A DNA stretch of 43,508 nucleotides, taken from Thiofilum flexile DSM 14609 (GTDB lineage Bacteria > Pseudomonadota > Gammaproteobacteria > Thiotrichales > Thiotrichaceae). The translations under genes were made by a program, and so were the position numbers. This document shows positions 1 to 6,586 of this stretch, piece after piece; the first letter of the stretch is position 1, and each line of letters starts with the position of its first letter. Below the pieces are notes generated by a model that saw only the letters and a program-made list of their open reading frames with translations, ran no database searches and had not been told where the DNA came from. The DNA lies in assembly GCF_000380185.1 (NCBI RefSeq), contig NZ_KB904817.1, forward strand, positions 1 through 43,508, read 5' to 3'.

Positions 1-52
1 GGGATAGGAGGAGTGTTTGGCATCTTGACGGCTCTCGGAGTAAAAGCCTTAC

Positions 53-229
53 TTATCCTCTATTTATATAGCAGGGTTCAAGCGATTGCCCTGGGTTATT
101 TATATCAGGGACTAGTTTTTCTTCAAATGCATTTACATCAGTACCAGAATGGAGCGGGCGTATTGGTTCTATTTGAGTAGGGGCAGGTGTTCCAAGCCAA
201 GCAGGTATGGCAGAGGGAATATTACTCAT
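53..229 (-). CDS. Small proline-rich protein of unknown function (58 aa)
   Basis: I do not recognise this protein. The frame stays open from a TTG at 298, but the ATG at 229 is the better start because GGGAG lies 7 bases before it. The product begins MSNIPSAIPAWLGTPAPTQ and is rich in Pro, with acidic residues in the middle and one Cys near the C-terminus (PCYINRG). There is no membrane segment or signal peptide. It lies about 90 bases downstream of the SafE-like gene on the same strand. At the window edge a further minus-strand ATG (21-23) begins MPNTPPIP, which resembles this N-terminus and may be a paralogue. The protein could be a spurious ORF; only the ribosome binding site and the similar neighbour support it. 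Confidence 0.4.
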   Translation of the reverse strand: MSNIPSAIPAWLGTPAPTQIEPIRPLHSGTDVNAFEEKLVPDINNPGQSLEPCYINRG

Positions 230-318
230 TATTGATCTCCCAGTTATTTCGTTTCTTATTGGGAGTATGGTAGGGGTATTAACTTTTTGCGGAAGCAAAG
301 TATCTTAGTGGTTTAATT

Positions 319-1023
319 TTAGGGATAACGGGATAAAGCTTGAATAAGCAAACCTATTCCCATAGCCACCACCAGCAAGCCTGCTGTTAGTTTGATAGCA
401 GGTTTACGCAAAAAGCGTTGTAATTGGGCGGCAAACGTACCCATGAGTAATAAATTAGGTAAGGTTCCCAGACCAAATGAGAGCATAATCAGCGCCCCCT
501 TGGTTATACTGCCTGCTGATACCGTCCACAGCAGTACACTATAGACTAAACCACAAGGGAGCCAGCCCCAGATAACCCCCAGCGGGAAAGCTTTGAGCGG
601 GGTATTAATAGGAATAAAACGCCGCCCTAAGGGTTCTAAGCGTTTCCAAATCGGCTTGCCCATGTGTTCGATTTTGGTAATCCCACCCCAGATACCTGCA
701 AGATAGAGACCTAGGGCAATCATAAATAGAGCAGCCAGAATACTGAGCACAGTACGCAAATGATTCAGCTCAGTCCATTGTAAAGCAGCAAACCCTAGGC
801 TACTGGCAATCACACCAGCAAGGGTATAGCTGCTTAAACGTCCTAGATTATAACTGAGCAATAGGGGCAGGGATTGGCTAAGCTGTTGGCGCTGAGTGGC
901 AGGGAGGCTAAAGGTCAGGGCGCTGACAATACCACCACACATACCCAAGCAGTGCACGCCACCCATTAAGCCTACTAAAAACGCAGCGCTATAGTCTGAG
1001 TATTGTAGCCAAGCCCAATCCAT
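319..1023 (-). CDS. SafE/DsbD_2-like integral membrane protein
   Basis: A 234-residue polytopic inner membrane protein of the family annotated as sulfite exporter TauE/SafE or cytochrome c biogenesis transmembrane (DsbD_2, PF13386). The N-terminal motif GGVHCLGMCGG (residues 21-31, Cys25 and Cys29) is the family signature. A second conserved stretch, PLGVIWGWLPCGLVYS, carries another Cys in a later membrane segment. About six hydrophobic segments are visible. Family members often accompany cbb3 oxidase or copper handling genes and are thought to move metals, thiols or sulfite; none of those partners is in this window, so the substrate is open. It lies 21 bases downstream of hspQ and has no clear Shine-Dalgarno sequence. 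Confidence 0.8.
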   Translation of the reverse strand: MDWAWLQYSDYSAAFLVGLMGGVHCLGMCGGIVSALTFSLPATQRQQLSQSLPLLLSYNLGRLSSYTLAGVIASSLGFAALQWTELNHLRTVLSILAALFMIALGLYLAGIWGGITKIEHMGKPIWKRLEPLGRRFIPINTPLKAFPLGVIWGWLPCGLVYSVLLWTVSAGSITKGALIMLSFGLGTLPNLLLMGTFAAQLQRFLRKPAIKLTAGLLVVAMGIGLLIQALSRYP

Positions 1024-1044
1024 ACTGCGTTTACTCTAAAAACA

Positions 1045-1374
1045 TTAATTGAGGGTATGACGGGTTTCATAATGTCCCGCCTTAAAGCCTTTAAAGAAGT
1101 TATTTAATAAGGGATGATCAACGGGAGCCTTTAGATTATCCGGCTCTAAATTGCGCTGAGCGACATAAGCCACATGACCATCTTCGTCAATTAAGACGTG
1201 ATACCAAGGCTCATCCTTAGGAGGTGCTTCTTTACTAGCATTCGTATTACGCTCATACCATTCTTCACTCCCCTGAAATTGGGCATCCACATCCACCACG
1301 ACGCCACGATAATTAAATAGGCGATGGTGAATGAGTTGACCAATGGCAAAATTAGCGTTTTGCTGGGTTGTCAT
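1045..1374 (-). CDS. hspQ: Heat shock protein HspQ (YccV-like, hemimethylated-DNA-binding fold)
   Basis: A small cytoplasmic protein of the HspQ/YccV family. In E. coli HspQ is linked to turnover of DnaA and acts as a specificity factor for Lon. The family signature is clear: FAIGQLIHHRLFNYRGVVVD near the N-terminus and PWYHVLIDEDGHVAYVAQ in the middle, with NLEPD and a basic tail after it. The frame is open upstream to 1419, but the ATG at 1374 gives 109 residues, close to the 105 of E. coli, so I prefer it. An AGAGG lies about 12 bases before that ATG, which is a long spacing. Oddly, its first five residues (MTTQQ) are the same as those of the upstream cca product. Confidence 0.88.
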   Translation of the reverse strand: MTTQQNANFAIGQLIHHRLFNYRGVVVDVDAQFQGSEEWYERNTNASKEAPPKDEPWYHVLIDEDGHVAYVAQRNLEPDNLKAPVDHPLLNNFFKGFKAGHYETRHTLN

Positions 1375-1452
1375 GCTGTTGTAATACCTCTTCAAGCTGC
1401 GATGATGCTCCGAAGCCAATAGTATGTGGCGTAGTAGCAGTATTTCAAGTGC

Positions 1453-2700
1453 CTAGCTATTTTGCTCAACTATTAATGCCGCTAATGCGTGCTCATAGTG
1501 CTGGTATAATTGTTGCCGAATCGCCTCACCTTTAAAGCCTTGGCGAATAATATCTTGCACGTTAATTTGCTGGCAGACCGTAAGTGCTTGTTGCAGCAAG
1601 GTACGTTGTGGATAAGGAGCTTGTTCAAATCCCAAACGTCCTCGACTATCAGCTTCACAGGTCAGCAGCAGTGCCTCAAAGCGTTCTGGGCGGCGTAGTG
1701 CATCTGTATTCACTAGAAGTTGTACCAGCTCTGCGGCATTTAATAAGCGGCTCTTATGAATTTGACCATGAAACTCAGCGACTAGTTCAGCAAGTTGTTG
1801 ATAGTGATTCGGAATACGATAGTGCTGACACCAGGCGGTAACCAGTTGCTTACTCAAGGGTTCATGCCCAGTATGAGCGGGTAGAATATCAGCAGGTGTT
1901 AAACCTTTGCCTAAATCATGGACTAAGGCAGCAAAGCGAATTTTGGGATCAGAACTTAGGCTACAAGCGGCTTGCAGTACCATCAGGGTGTGAATACCAC
2001 AATCAACTTCGGGATGAAACTCAGGATTTTGCGGTACACCAAAGAGTCGATCAAGCGCGGGGAAAATAATGGCTAAAGCCCCACACTCGCGTAGCACCTC
2101 AATAAAACGCGCGGGTTGTGCTTCACCTAGTGCATCCTCCATTTCTTGCCAAACCCGCTCCGGGACGAGTGCGTCGACTTCGCCATTATCTACCATGCTT
2201 CGCATGAGTTGCAGGGTTTCAGGTGCCACATTAAAGCCTAAGGGTGCATAACGCGCCGCAAACCGTGCCACCCGCAAAATCCGCACCGGATCTTCAGCAA
2301 AAGCATCTGAAACATGGCGCAGTACTTTATGGGCTAAATCATCTTGACCGTGATAGGGGTCAATAATGTCACCATTTTCAGCTTGTGCGATGGCATTAAT
2401 GGTTAAGTCGCGACGGGCTAGGTCTTGCTCTAAGGTAACACTGGTATCGGTATGAAATTGGAAGCCGTGATAACCCTTAGCCGTTTTACGTTCGGTACGC
2501 GCGAGGGCATATTCGTCTTGCGTTTCAGGGTGTAAAAAAACCGGAAAATCTTTCCCCACCGGGCGAAAGCCTGCTTTGAGCATCGACTCAGGATCAGCAC
2601 CTACGACCACATAGTCACGGTCTTTAACCGCACGCCCTAATAATTGATCCCTTACGGCTCCCCCTACTAAGTAAAATTGGGGCTTTTGCTGAGTTGTCAT
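1453..2700 (-). CDS. cca: Multifunctional CCA tRNA nucleotidyltransferase with HD domain
   Basis: Adds or repairs the 3' CCA end of tRNAs using CTP and ATP. It is a class II nucleotidyltransferase, 415 residues, full length for the gammaproteobacterial type. Visible motifs: YLVGGAVRDQLLG (residues 10-22), the metal-binding KDRDY (Asp27 and Asp29), RRDLTINA (96-103), the EDPVRILRVARFAARY brace (136-151), and an HD phosphohydrolase domain with HTLMVLQA near 237 and VHDLGK at 260-265. The HD domain is typical of bacterial Cca with phosphatase and phosphodiesterase activity. No Shine-Dalgarno sequence precedes the ATG, because the sequence directly upstream is mobile-element-like. This suggests that the native leader was lost or moved. 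hspQ follows 78 bases downstream. Confidence 0.95.
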   Translation of the reverse strand: MTTQQKPQFYLVGGAVRDQLLGRAVKDRDYVVVGADPESMLKAGFRPVGKDFPVFLHPETQDEYALARTERKTAKGYHGFQFHTDTSVTLEQDLARRDLTINAIAQAENGDIIDPYHGQDDLAHKVLRHVSDAFAEDPVRILRVARFAARYAPLGFNVAPETLQLMRSMVDNGEVDALVPERVWQEMEDALGEAQPARFIEVLRECGALAIIFPALDRLFGVPQNPEFHPEVDCGIHTLMVLQAACSLSSDPKIRFAALVHDLGKGLTPADILPAHTGHEPLSKQLVTAWCQHYRIPNHYQQLAELVAEFHGQIHKSRLLNAAELVQLLVNTDALRRPERFEALLLTCEADSRGRLGFEQAPYPQRTLLQQALTVCQQINVQDIIRQGFKGEAIRQQLYQHYEHALAALIVEQNS

Positions 2701-2713
2701 CAGTCTTGTGCGA

Positions 2714-2762
2714 GAAACCCCGCTCGTGAGGCTTGGGGAGGGATAGCGCGTCGATAGTCGAC
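2714..2762 (+). repeat. Right-end-like hairpin remnant beside cca
   Basis: The sequence reads GAAACCCC at 2714-2721 and GGGGAGG at 2735-2741, with CTC/GAG pairing inside the loop. This is the layout of an IS200/IS605 right end (GAA-hairpin-GGAGG), yet it lies upstream of tnpB. A second small hairpin, GTCGA-TAG-TCGAC, follows at 2750-2762. It may be the remnant of another element of the same family, or part of the left end of the present one. Confidence 0.4.
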
Positions 2763-2840
2763 CCTCTTCTCGCTCCTCTTGTTTGTTAGGCTATCTTGGA
2801 TAATGGAGTATTCACACAATAATATAGTATCATGTGAAGC

Positions 2841-3992
2841 ATGAAAGTAAAACGTGCCTATCAATTCCGCTTCTATCCTGATCCACAGCAACAAAAGTTG
2901 TTGGCTCAGACGTTTGGTTGTGTGCGTTTTGTCTATAATCACCTGCTGCGTTACCGTACGGATGCTTATTATCAGGCAAAGGAAAAGGTTAGCTATATCG
3001 GTGCCAATGCCAAACTGACCGAAATGAAGCAGTTGCCTGAATTTGCTTTTCTAAACGAAGTCTCTAGCGTCCCTCTACAGCAATGTCTGAGAAGTCAACA
3101 GGCGGCGTTTAAAAACTTCTTTGAAGGTAGAGCTAAATACCCCAGATTTAAATCTAAGAGACATCAGCAGTCAGCAGAGTTTACTTATCGTGCTTTTACT
3201 TATCGTAACGGCGAACTAAAACTGGCAAAGTGCGATAAGCCGTTGGATATTAAGTGGAGCCGTCAACTTCCCTCTGATCCTACTACCGTTACTGTTTCTA
3301 AAGACGCAGCAGGGCGCTATTTTGTGTCTTGCTTATGTGAGTTTGAACCTACCTTGTTGCCCATTACTGATAAAAAGGTAGGAATAGATATAGGCATTAA
3401 AGATTTATTCGTCACCAGTGAGGGGTTTAAGTCTGGCAATCCTCGTCATACAGCGAAATACGCTATTAAATTAGCTAAGTATCAACGTCGTCTTGCTAAG
3501 AAGAAACTCGGTAGCAAGAATCGGTTGAAAGCTAAAGTCAAAGTAGCTCGTATTCACGCTAAGATTTCCGATTGCCGTTTGGATAATTTGCATCAATTAT
3601 CCCGCAGATTAGTAAACGAGAACCAAGTGATCTGTGCTGAAAATCTTGCTGTGAAGAATATGACTAAAAACCCGAAGCTAGCTAAGCATATTGCAGATGC
3701 TAGTTGGGGAGAATTCACTCGACAATTGGAGTATAAGGCAAGTTGGGCAGGTAGAACGTATGTCGAAATCGATCGTTTCTTTCCTAGCTCTAAACGTTGC
3801 TCTTGTTGTGGATTTGTCTGTGAATCCATGTCATTAGATATTAGATCGTGGACATGCCCTGAGTGTAGCACTCAGCACGACCGTGATATCAATGCAGCAC
3901 AAAATATCTTAGCCGTGGGACTCACGGTGTTAGCCTTTGGAGAGAGTGTCAGTGGCGATAGCATTTCGATGTTGTTGTCCCGTTCTCGTTGA
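2841..3992 (+). CDS. tnpB: TnpB, RNA-guided endonuclease of IS200/IS605 family
   Basis: A 383-residue intact TnpB. Members of this family are RNA-guided DNA nucleases, ancestral to Cas12, which cut sites matching a guide at the 3' end of an omega RNA and so help keep the element in place. An N-terminal HTH_OrfB-like region (about 1-50: YQFRFYPDPQQQ, FVYNHLLR) is followed by a wedge-like beta domain and a split RuvC domain. Catalytic candidates are Asp183 in GIDIGIKDLF, Glu267 in AENLAV, and Asp347 or Asp349 in HDRDINAAQNI. The zinc ribbon is intact with Cys320, Cys323, Cys339 and Cys342. No frameshift or missing catalytic residue is seen. The ribosome binding site is weak (GTGAAGC). No tnpA accompanies it. 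Confidence 0.93.
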   Translation: MKVKRAYQFRFYPDPQQQKLLAQTFGCVRFVYNHLLRYRTDAYYQAKEKVSYIGANAKLTEMKQLPEFAFLNEVSSVPLQQCLRSQQAAFKNFFEGRAKYPRFKSKRHQQSAEFTYRAFTYRNGELKLAKCDKPLDIKWSRQLPSDPTTVTVSKDAAGRYFVSCLCEFEPTLLPITDKKVGIDIGIKDLFVTSEGFKSGNPRHTAKYAIKLAKYQRRLAKKKLGSKNRLKAKVKVARIHAKISDCRLDNLHQLSRRLVNENQVICAENLAVKNMTKNPKLAKHIADASWGEFTRQLEYKASWAGRTYVEIDRFFPSSKRCSCCGFVCESMSLDIRSWTCPECSTQHDRDINAAQNILAVGLTVLAFGESVSGDSISMLLSRSR

Positions 3993-4043
3993 ATTAGGAA
4001 TCCCTTAGCTTTAGCTAAGAAGGTCAATTGCTTATTCCAGAAT
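3900..4043 (+). ncRNA. Putative omega RNA (TnpB guide RNA) with guide
   Basis: In known TnpB systems the omega RNA overlaps the 3' end of tnpB and the right end of the element, and its last 16 or so bases, just outside the element, serve as the guide. Here the right end finishes in hairpin 4004-4019 plus AAGGTCAA, so the predicted guide starts at 4028 with TTGCTTATTCCAGAAT. The 5' limit given is a guess. The call rests on position and the family-typical end, not on a full structure match. Confidence 0.5.
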
Positions 4044-4129
4044 ATTATTTAGCCGTAGTCTATCCAACTAGTAACATTGACGCTTTTGGGGAATTATGTT
4101 CACATGCAAATTGCTCTATTTAAAGTATT

Positions 4130-4159
4130 TTGTCGTATAGGTTATACCTATTCTAAAAT
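4130..4159 (+). promoter_or_regulatory. Candidate sqr promoter with palindromic operator
   Basis: TTGTCG at 4130-4135 and TAAAAT at 4154-4159 are separated by 18 bases and fit a sigma-70 promoter. Between them lies a perfect inverted repeat, ATAGGT-TAT-ACCTAT (4137-4151). A dimeric repressor bound there would block the promoter. TAGGAGA precedes the sqr ATG. Confidence 0.45.
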
Positions 4160-4205
4160 ATTTACCCTTTATCGTCACGCTACGCTAACCGTTAGGAGAT
4201 AATCA

Positions 4206-5477
4206 ATGGCTCATATTATTGTGTTGGGTGCTGGTACTGGTGGAATGCCAGCGGCTTATGAACTTAGAGAAACTCTAGGTAATGATCATGAGATTACCGT
4301 AATCAATGAGCGTGATTACTTTCAGTTTGTCCCTTCTAATCCTTGGGTGGCAGTGGGTTGGCGTAATCGTAATGATATTACTTTTCCGATTGAACCCTAT
4401 CTTAATCGTAAAAATATTAAATTTGTAGCAGGGCGCTGTGACAAAATTGATCCAGCGACGAATACCCTTACTCTGGAAAATGGTACGCAATTCCAATATG
4501 ACTATTTAATGATTACCACAGGGCCTAAATTATTTTTCCAAGAGGTCGAGGGGGCGGGGCCAGAAATTGGGCATACCCATTCTATTTGCACCGTCGATCA
4601 TGCCGAAGCGCTGTATGTTGAGTATCAAAAATTACTTGAAAAAGGCAGTGGTCATATTGTAGTGGGAGCTATGCCGTTTGCGAGTTGCTTTGGTCCGGCT
4701 TATGAGTTTGCCTTTATTGTCGATGCTGATCTGCGTAAGCGTAAGATTCGCCATAAATTCAAAATGACTTATGTGTCCTCTGAGCCTTATGTGGGGCATC
4801 TCGGTTTAGCTGGGGTGGGCGATTCTAAAGGTATGATGGAGCATGAGTTACGTAATCATCATATTGATTGGATTATCAATGCTAAAACCACCAAAGTAGA
4901 GCAAGGCTTACTCCATGTCGATGAATATAATACCGATGGTGCGGTGCATAAACAGCATCAAATCAAATTTGATCTCGCCATGATGCTCCCCGCGTTCAAA
5001 GGCGTGGATGCCGTGGCAGCGGTGGAAGGACTGTGTAATCCGCGTGGTTTCGTGATTGTTGATGAGCTACATCGCAGTACAAAATACAAAAATATTTATT
5101 CAGCAGGGGTCTGTATCGCTATCCCGCCCGTTGAAGCCACACCTGTCCCCACCGGAGCGCCCAAGACCGGCTATATGATTGAGACCATGATGACCTCCGC
5201 TGTGCATAATATTGCGGATGAATTAGCCGGTAAGGAACCGCATACCAAAGGTACTTGGAATACTATTTGTTTGGCTGATTTTGGTGATACGGGGGCGGCG
5301 TTTGTGGCTCTACCTCAATTGCCACCGCGTAATGTGGCATGGTTCAAAAAAGGCAAATGGGTACATATGGCTAAGATTGCATTTGAGAAGTACTTTATTC
5401 GTAAAATGAAAAAAGGCACCTCAGAACCCTTCTATGAAAAATCTATTTTAAAAATGATGGGTATTACCCGTATCTAG
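4206..5477 (+). CDS. sqr: Sulfide:quinone oxidoreductase, type I
   Basis: A peripheral membrane flavoprotein that oxidises sulfide to sulfane sulfur and passes electrons to the quinone pool. It is 423 residues and looks close to Acidithiobacillus ferrooxidans SQR along its length. The N-terminal dinucleotide fold is IIVLGAGTGGMPAAYEL. The three conserved cysteines are present: Cys128 (HSICTVDHA), Cys161 (ASCFGPAYEF) and Cys355 (WNTICLADFG), matching the 128/160/356 set that carries the polysulfide bridge. PVPTGAPKTGYMIE (residues 313-326) is the quinone/FAD-side motif. The amphipathic C-terminus (FEKYFIRKMKKG, residues 393-404, then EPFYEK) is the membrane-binding tail. It is monocistronic, with its own promoter region and a terminator behind it. 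A good ribosome binding site (AGGAG) supports the start. Confidence 0.95.
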   Translation: MAHIIVLGAGTGGMPAAYELRETLGNDHEITVINERDYFQFVPSNPWVAVGWRNRNDITFPIEPYLNRKNIKFVAGRCDKIDPATNTLTLENGTQFQYDYLMITTGPKLFFQEVEGAGPEIGHTHSICTVDHAEALYVEYQKLLEKGSGHIVVGAMPFASCFGPAYEFAFIVDADLRKRKIRHKFKMTYVSSEPYVGHLGLAGVGDSKGMMEHELRNHHIDWIINAKTTKVEQGLLHVDEYNTDGAVHKQHQIKFDLAMMLPAFKGVDAVAAVEGLCNPRGFVIVDELHRSTKYKNIYSAGVCIAIPPVEATPVPTGAPKTGYMIETMMTSAVHNIADELAGKEPHTKGTWNTICLADFGDTGAAFVALPQLPPRNVAWFKKGKWVHMAKIAFEKYFIRKMKKGTSEPFYEKSILKMMGITRI

Positions 5478-5504
5478 CCGCTGGCATAAATTCAGGTATG
5501 ATAC

Positions 5505-5533
5505 ACGGAAGGTCTAAACCTTCCGTTTTCATT
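5505..5533 (+). terminator. Intrinsic terminator after sqr
   Basis: ACGGAAGG (5505-5512) pairs with CCTTCCGT (5519-5526) around a six-base loop and is followed by TTTCATTT. It separates sqr from nadC. Confidence 0.8.
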
Positions 5534-5546
5534 TGGGGAGCCGCCA

Positions 5547-6392
5547 GTGCCATTACCATATTATGTAACTCAAGCCGAAATTGAACAGACCGTTGCTGAT
5601 GCCTTGCGCGAAGATATTGGCTCCGGTGATGTAACCGCTGATCTCATTCCTGAAAGTACCTATTCGGTCGCAACCGTCATTACCCGTGAAGACATGGTGC
5701 TTTGTGGGGTCGACTGGTTTAATGAAGTGTTTCGTCAAGTAGACCCTAGTATGAAAATTACCTGGTTCTTTAATGATGCCGATCACGTACCCGCGAATGC
5801 CACCCTATGCCGTATTGAAGGCAAGGCGCGTTCTATGCTGACTGCGGAACGTTCGGGCTTAAACTTTGTGCAAACCTTATCCGGTACTGCTACCCAAACC
5901 CAAAGCTATGTGCAAATGATTGCCCATACCCGTTGCAAGGTGCTAGACACACGCAAAACGTTACCTAATTTACGTAATGCCCAAAAATACGCCGTATTAT
6001 GTGGAGGCGGGAGTAATCATCGTATTGGTTTATATGATCGTGTCTTAATTAAAGAAAATCATATTATTGCAGCTGGTTCGATTACCGCAGCTATTCAACA
6101 AGCGCGACGTTTACATCCTACTATTCCGGTAGAAGTGGAAACCGAAAACTTAAAAGAAGTCGCCGAAGCAATTGAGGCTAAAGCCGATATTATTATGGTC
6201 GATGATTTTAATTTGGCGGATATGCGCGAAGCCGTCGTATTTACTAATGATCGTGTTCCGTTAGAAGCCTCCGGCGGTGTTAATCGCGATACTATCGTAG
6301 CGATTGCCGAAACAGGGGTAGATTTTGTATCGATTGGCGGCATTACCAAACATATCCGCGCTATTGATTTATCCATGCGGTTTCAATCATGA
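5547..6392 (+). CDS. nadC: Nicotinate-nucleotide pyrophosphorylase (carboxylating)
   Basis: Quinolinate phosphoribosyltransferase: quinolinate plus PRPP gives nicotinate mononucleotide, CO2 and pyrophosphate in de novo NAD synthesis. It is 281 residues, the normal length. The N-terminal segment ALREDIGSGDVTADLIPE, then AERSGLNFVQTLSGTAT, LDTRKTLPNLR, and GGGSNHRIGLYDRVLIKENH are family motifs with the substrate-binding Arg and Lys residues. EVETEN and MVDDF carry the acidic ligands, and EASGGVN closes the barrel. The start is GTG, with GGGGAG six bases before it. Its stop overlaps the lptM start by four bases (ATGA), so nadC, lptM and lysA are probably co-transcribed. Confidence 0.96.
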   Translation: MPLPYYVTQAEIEQTVADALREDIGSGDVTADLIPESTYSVATVITREDMVLCGVDWFNEVFRQVDPSMKITWFFNDADHVPANATLCRIEGKARSMLTAERSGLNFVQTLSGTATQTQSYVQMIAHTRCKVLDTRKTLPNLRNAQKYAVLCGGGSNHRIGLYDRVLIKENHIIAAGSITAAIQQARRLHPTIPVEVETENLKEVAEAIEAKADIIMVDDFNLADMREAVVFTNDRVPLEASGGVNRDTIVAIAETGVDFVSIGGITKHIRAIDLSMRFQS

Positions 6393-6571
6393 GAACGTAT
6401 TTAGTACTCATACTAATAGCCAATAGTCTAACAGGTTGTGGATATAAGGGTGATTTATATTTACCTGAGCCTAAAAAAACAGAAGTAGCACCCGCCACGA
6501 CACCGGCTAATACCACAATAACCACCGAAACCGATACGCCAAAAATAAAACGTATCATCCCTGAGTCATAG
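6389..6571 (+). CDS. lptM: LPS assembly lipoprotein LptM (YifL-like)
   Basis: A 60-residue lipoprotein. The signal peptide MRTYLVLILIANSLTGC ends in the lipobox LTGC with the acylated Cys at 17. The sequence just after it, GYKGDLYLPEP, is the LptM/YifL signature. LptM binds the LptD-LptE translocon and helps LptD fold with correct disulfides. The rest is a disordered Thr/Pro tail. The position directly before lysA is the conserved gene order in Gammaproteobacteria. It overlaps the end of nadC by four bases. Confidence 0.85.
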   Translation: MRTYLVLILIANSLTGCGYKGDLYLPEPKKTEVAPATTPANTTITTETDTPKIKRIIPES

Positions 6572-6586
6572 GATTATTTTTAAATC

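Larger units (their letters stand above)
2701..4027 (+). mobile_element. IS200/IS605-family element, IS1341 type (tnpB only)
   Basis: The element carries one intact tnpB and no tnpA Y1 transposase. Its right end is well supported: after the tnpB stop, GAATCC leads into the hairpin CTTAGC-TTTA-GCTAAG (4004-4019) and ends in AAGGTCAA at 4027, the usual right-end form of this family. The left boundary is uncertain. The segment 2701-2840 is structured and non-coding and reaches the cca start codon, but it also holds a second right-end-like hairpin, so the true left end may lie anywhere between about 2745 and 2830. There are no terminal inverted repeats or target duplication, as expected for this family. 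Without TnpA it would need help in trans to move. Confidence 0.65.

Noticed and set aside
2700-2942. 80-residue minus-strand ORF upstream of cca
   Set aside because: It overlaps the start of tnpB and the hairpin region, and its end (PQASRAGFLAQD) is simply the reverse reading of the right-end-like hairpin. No family is recognised.
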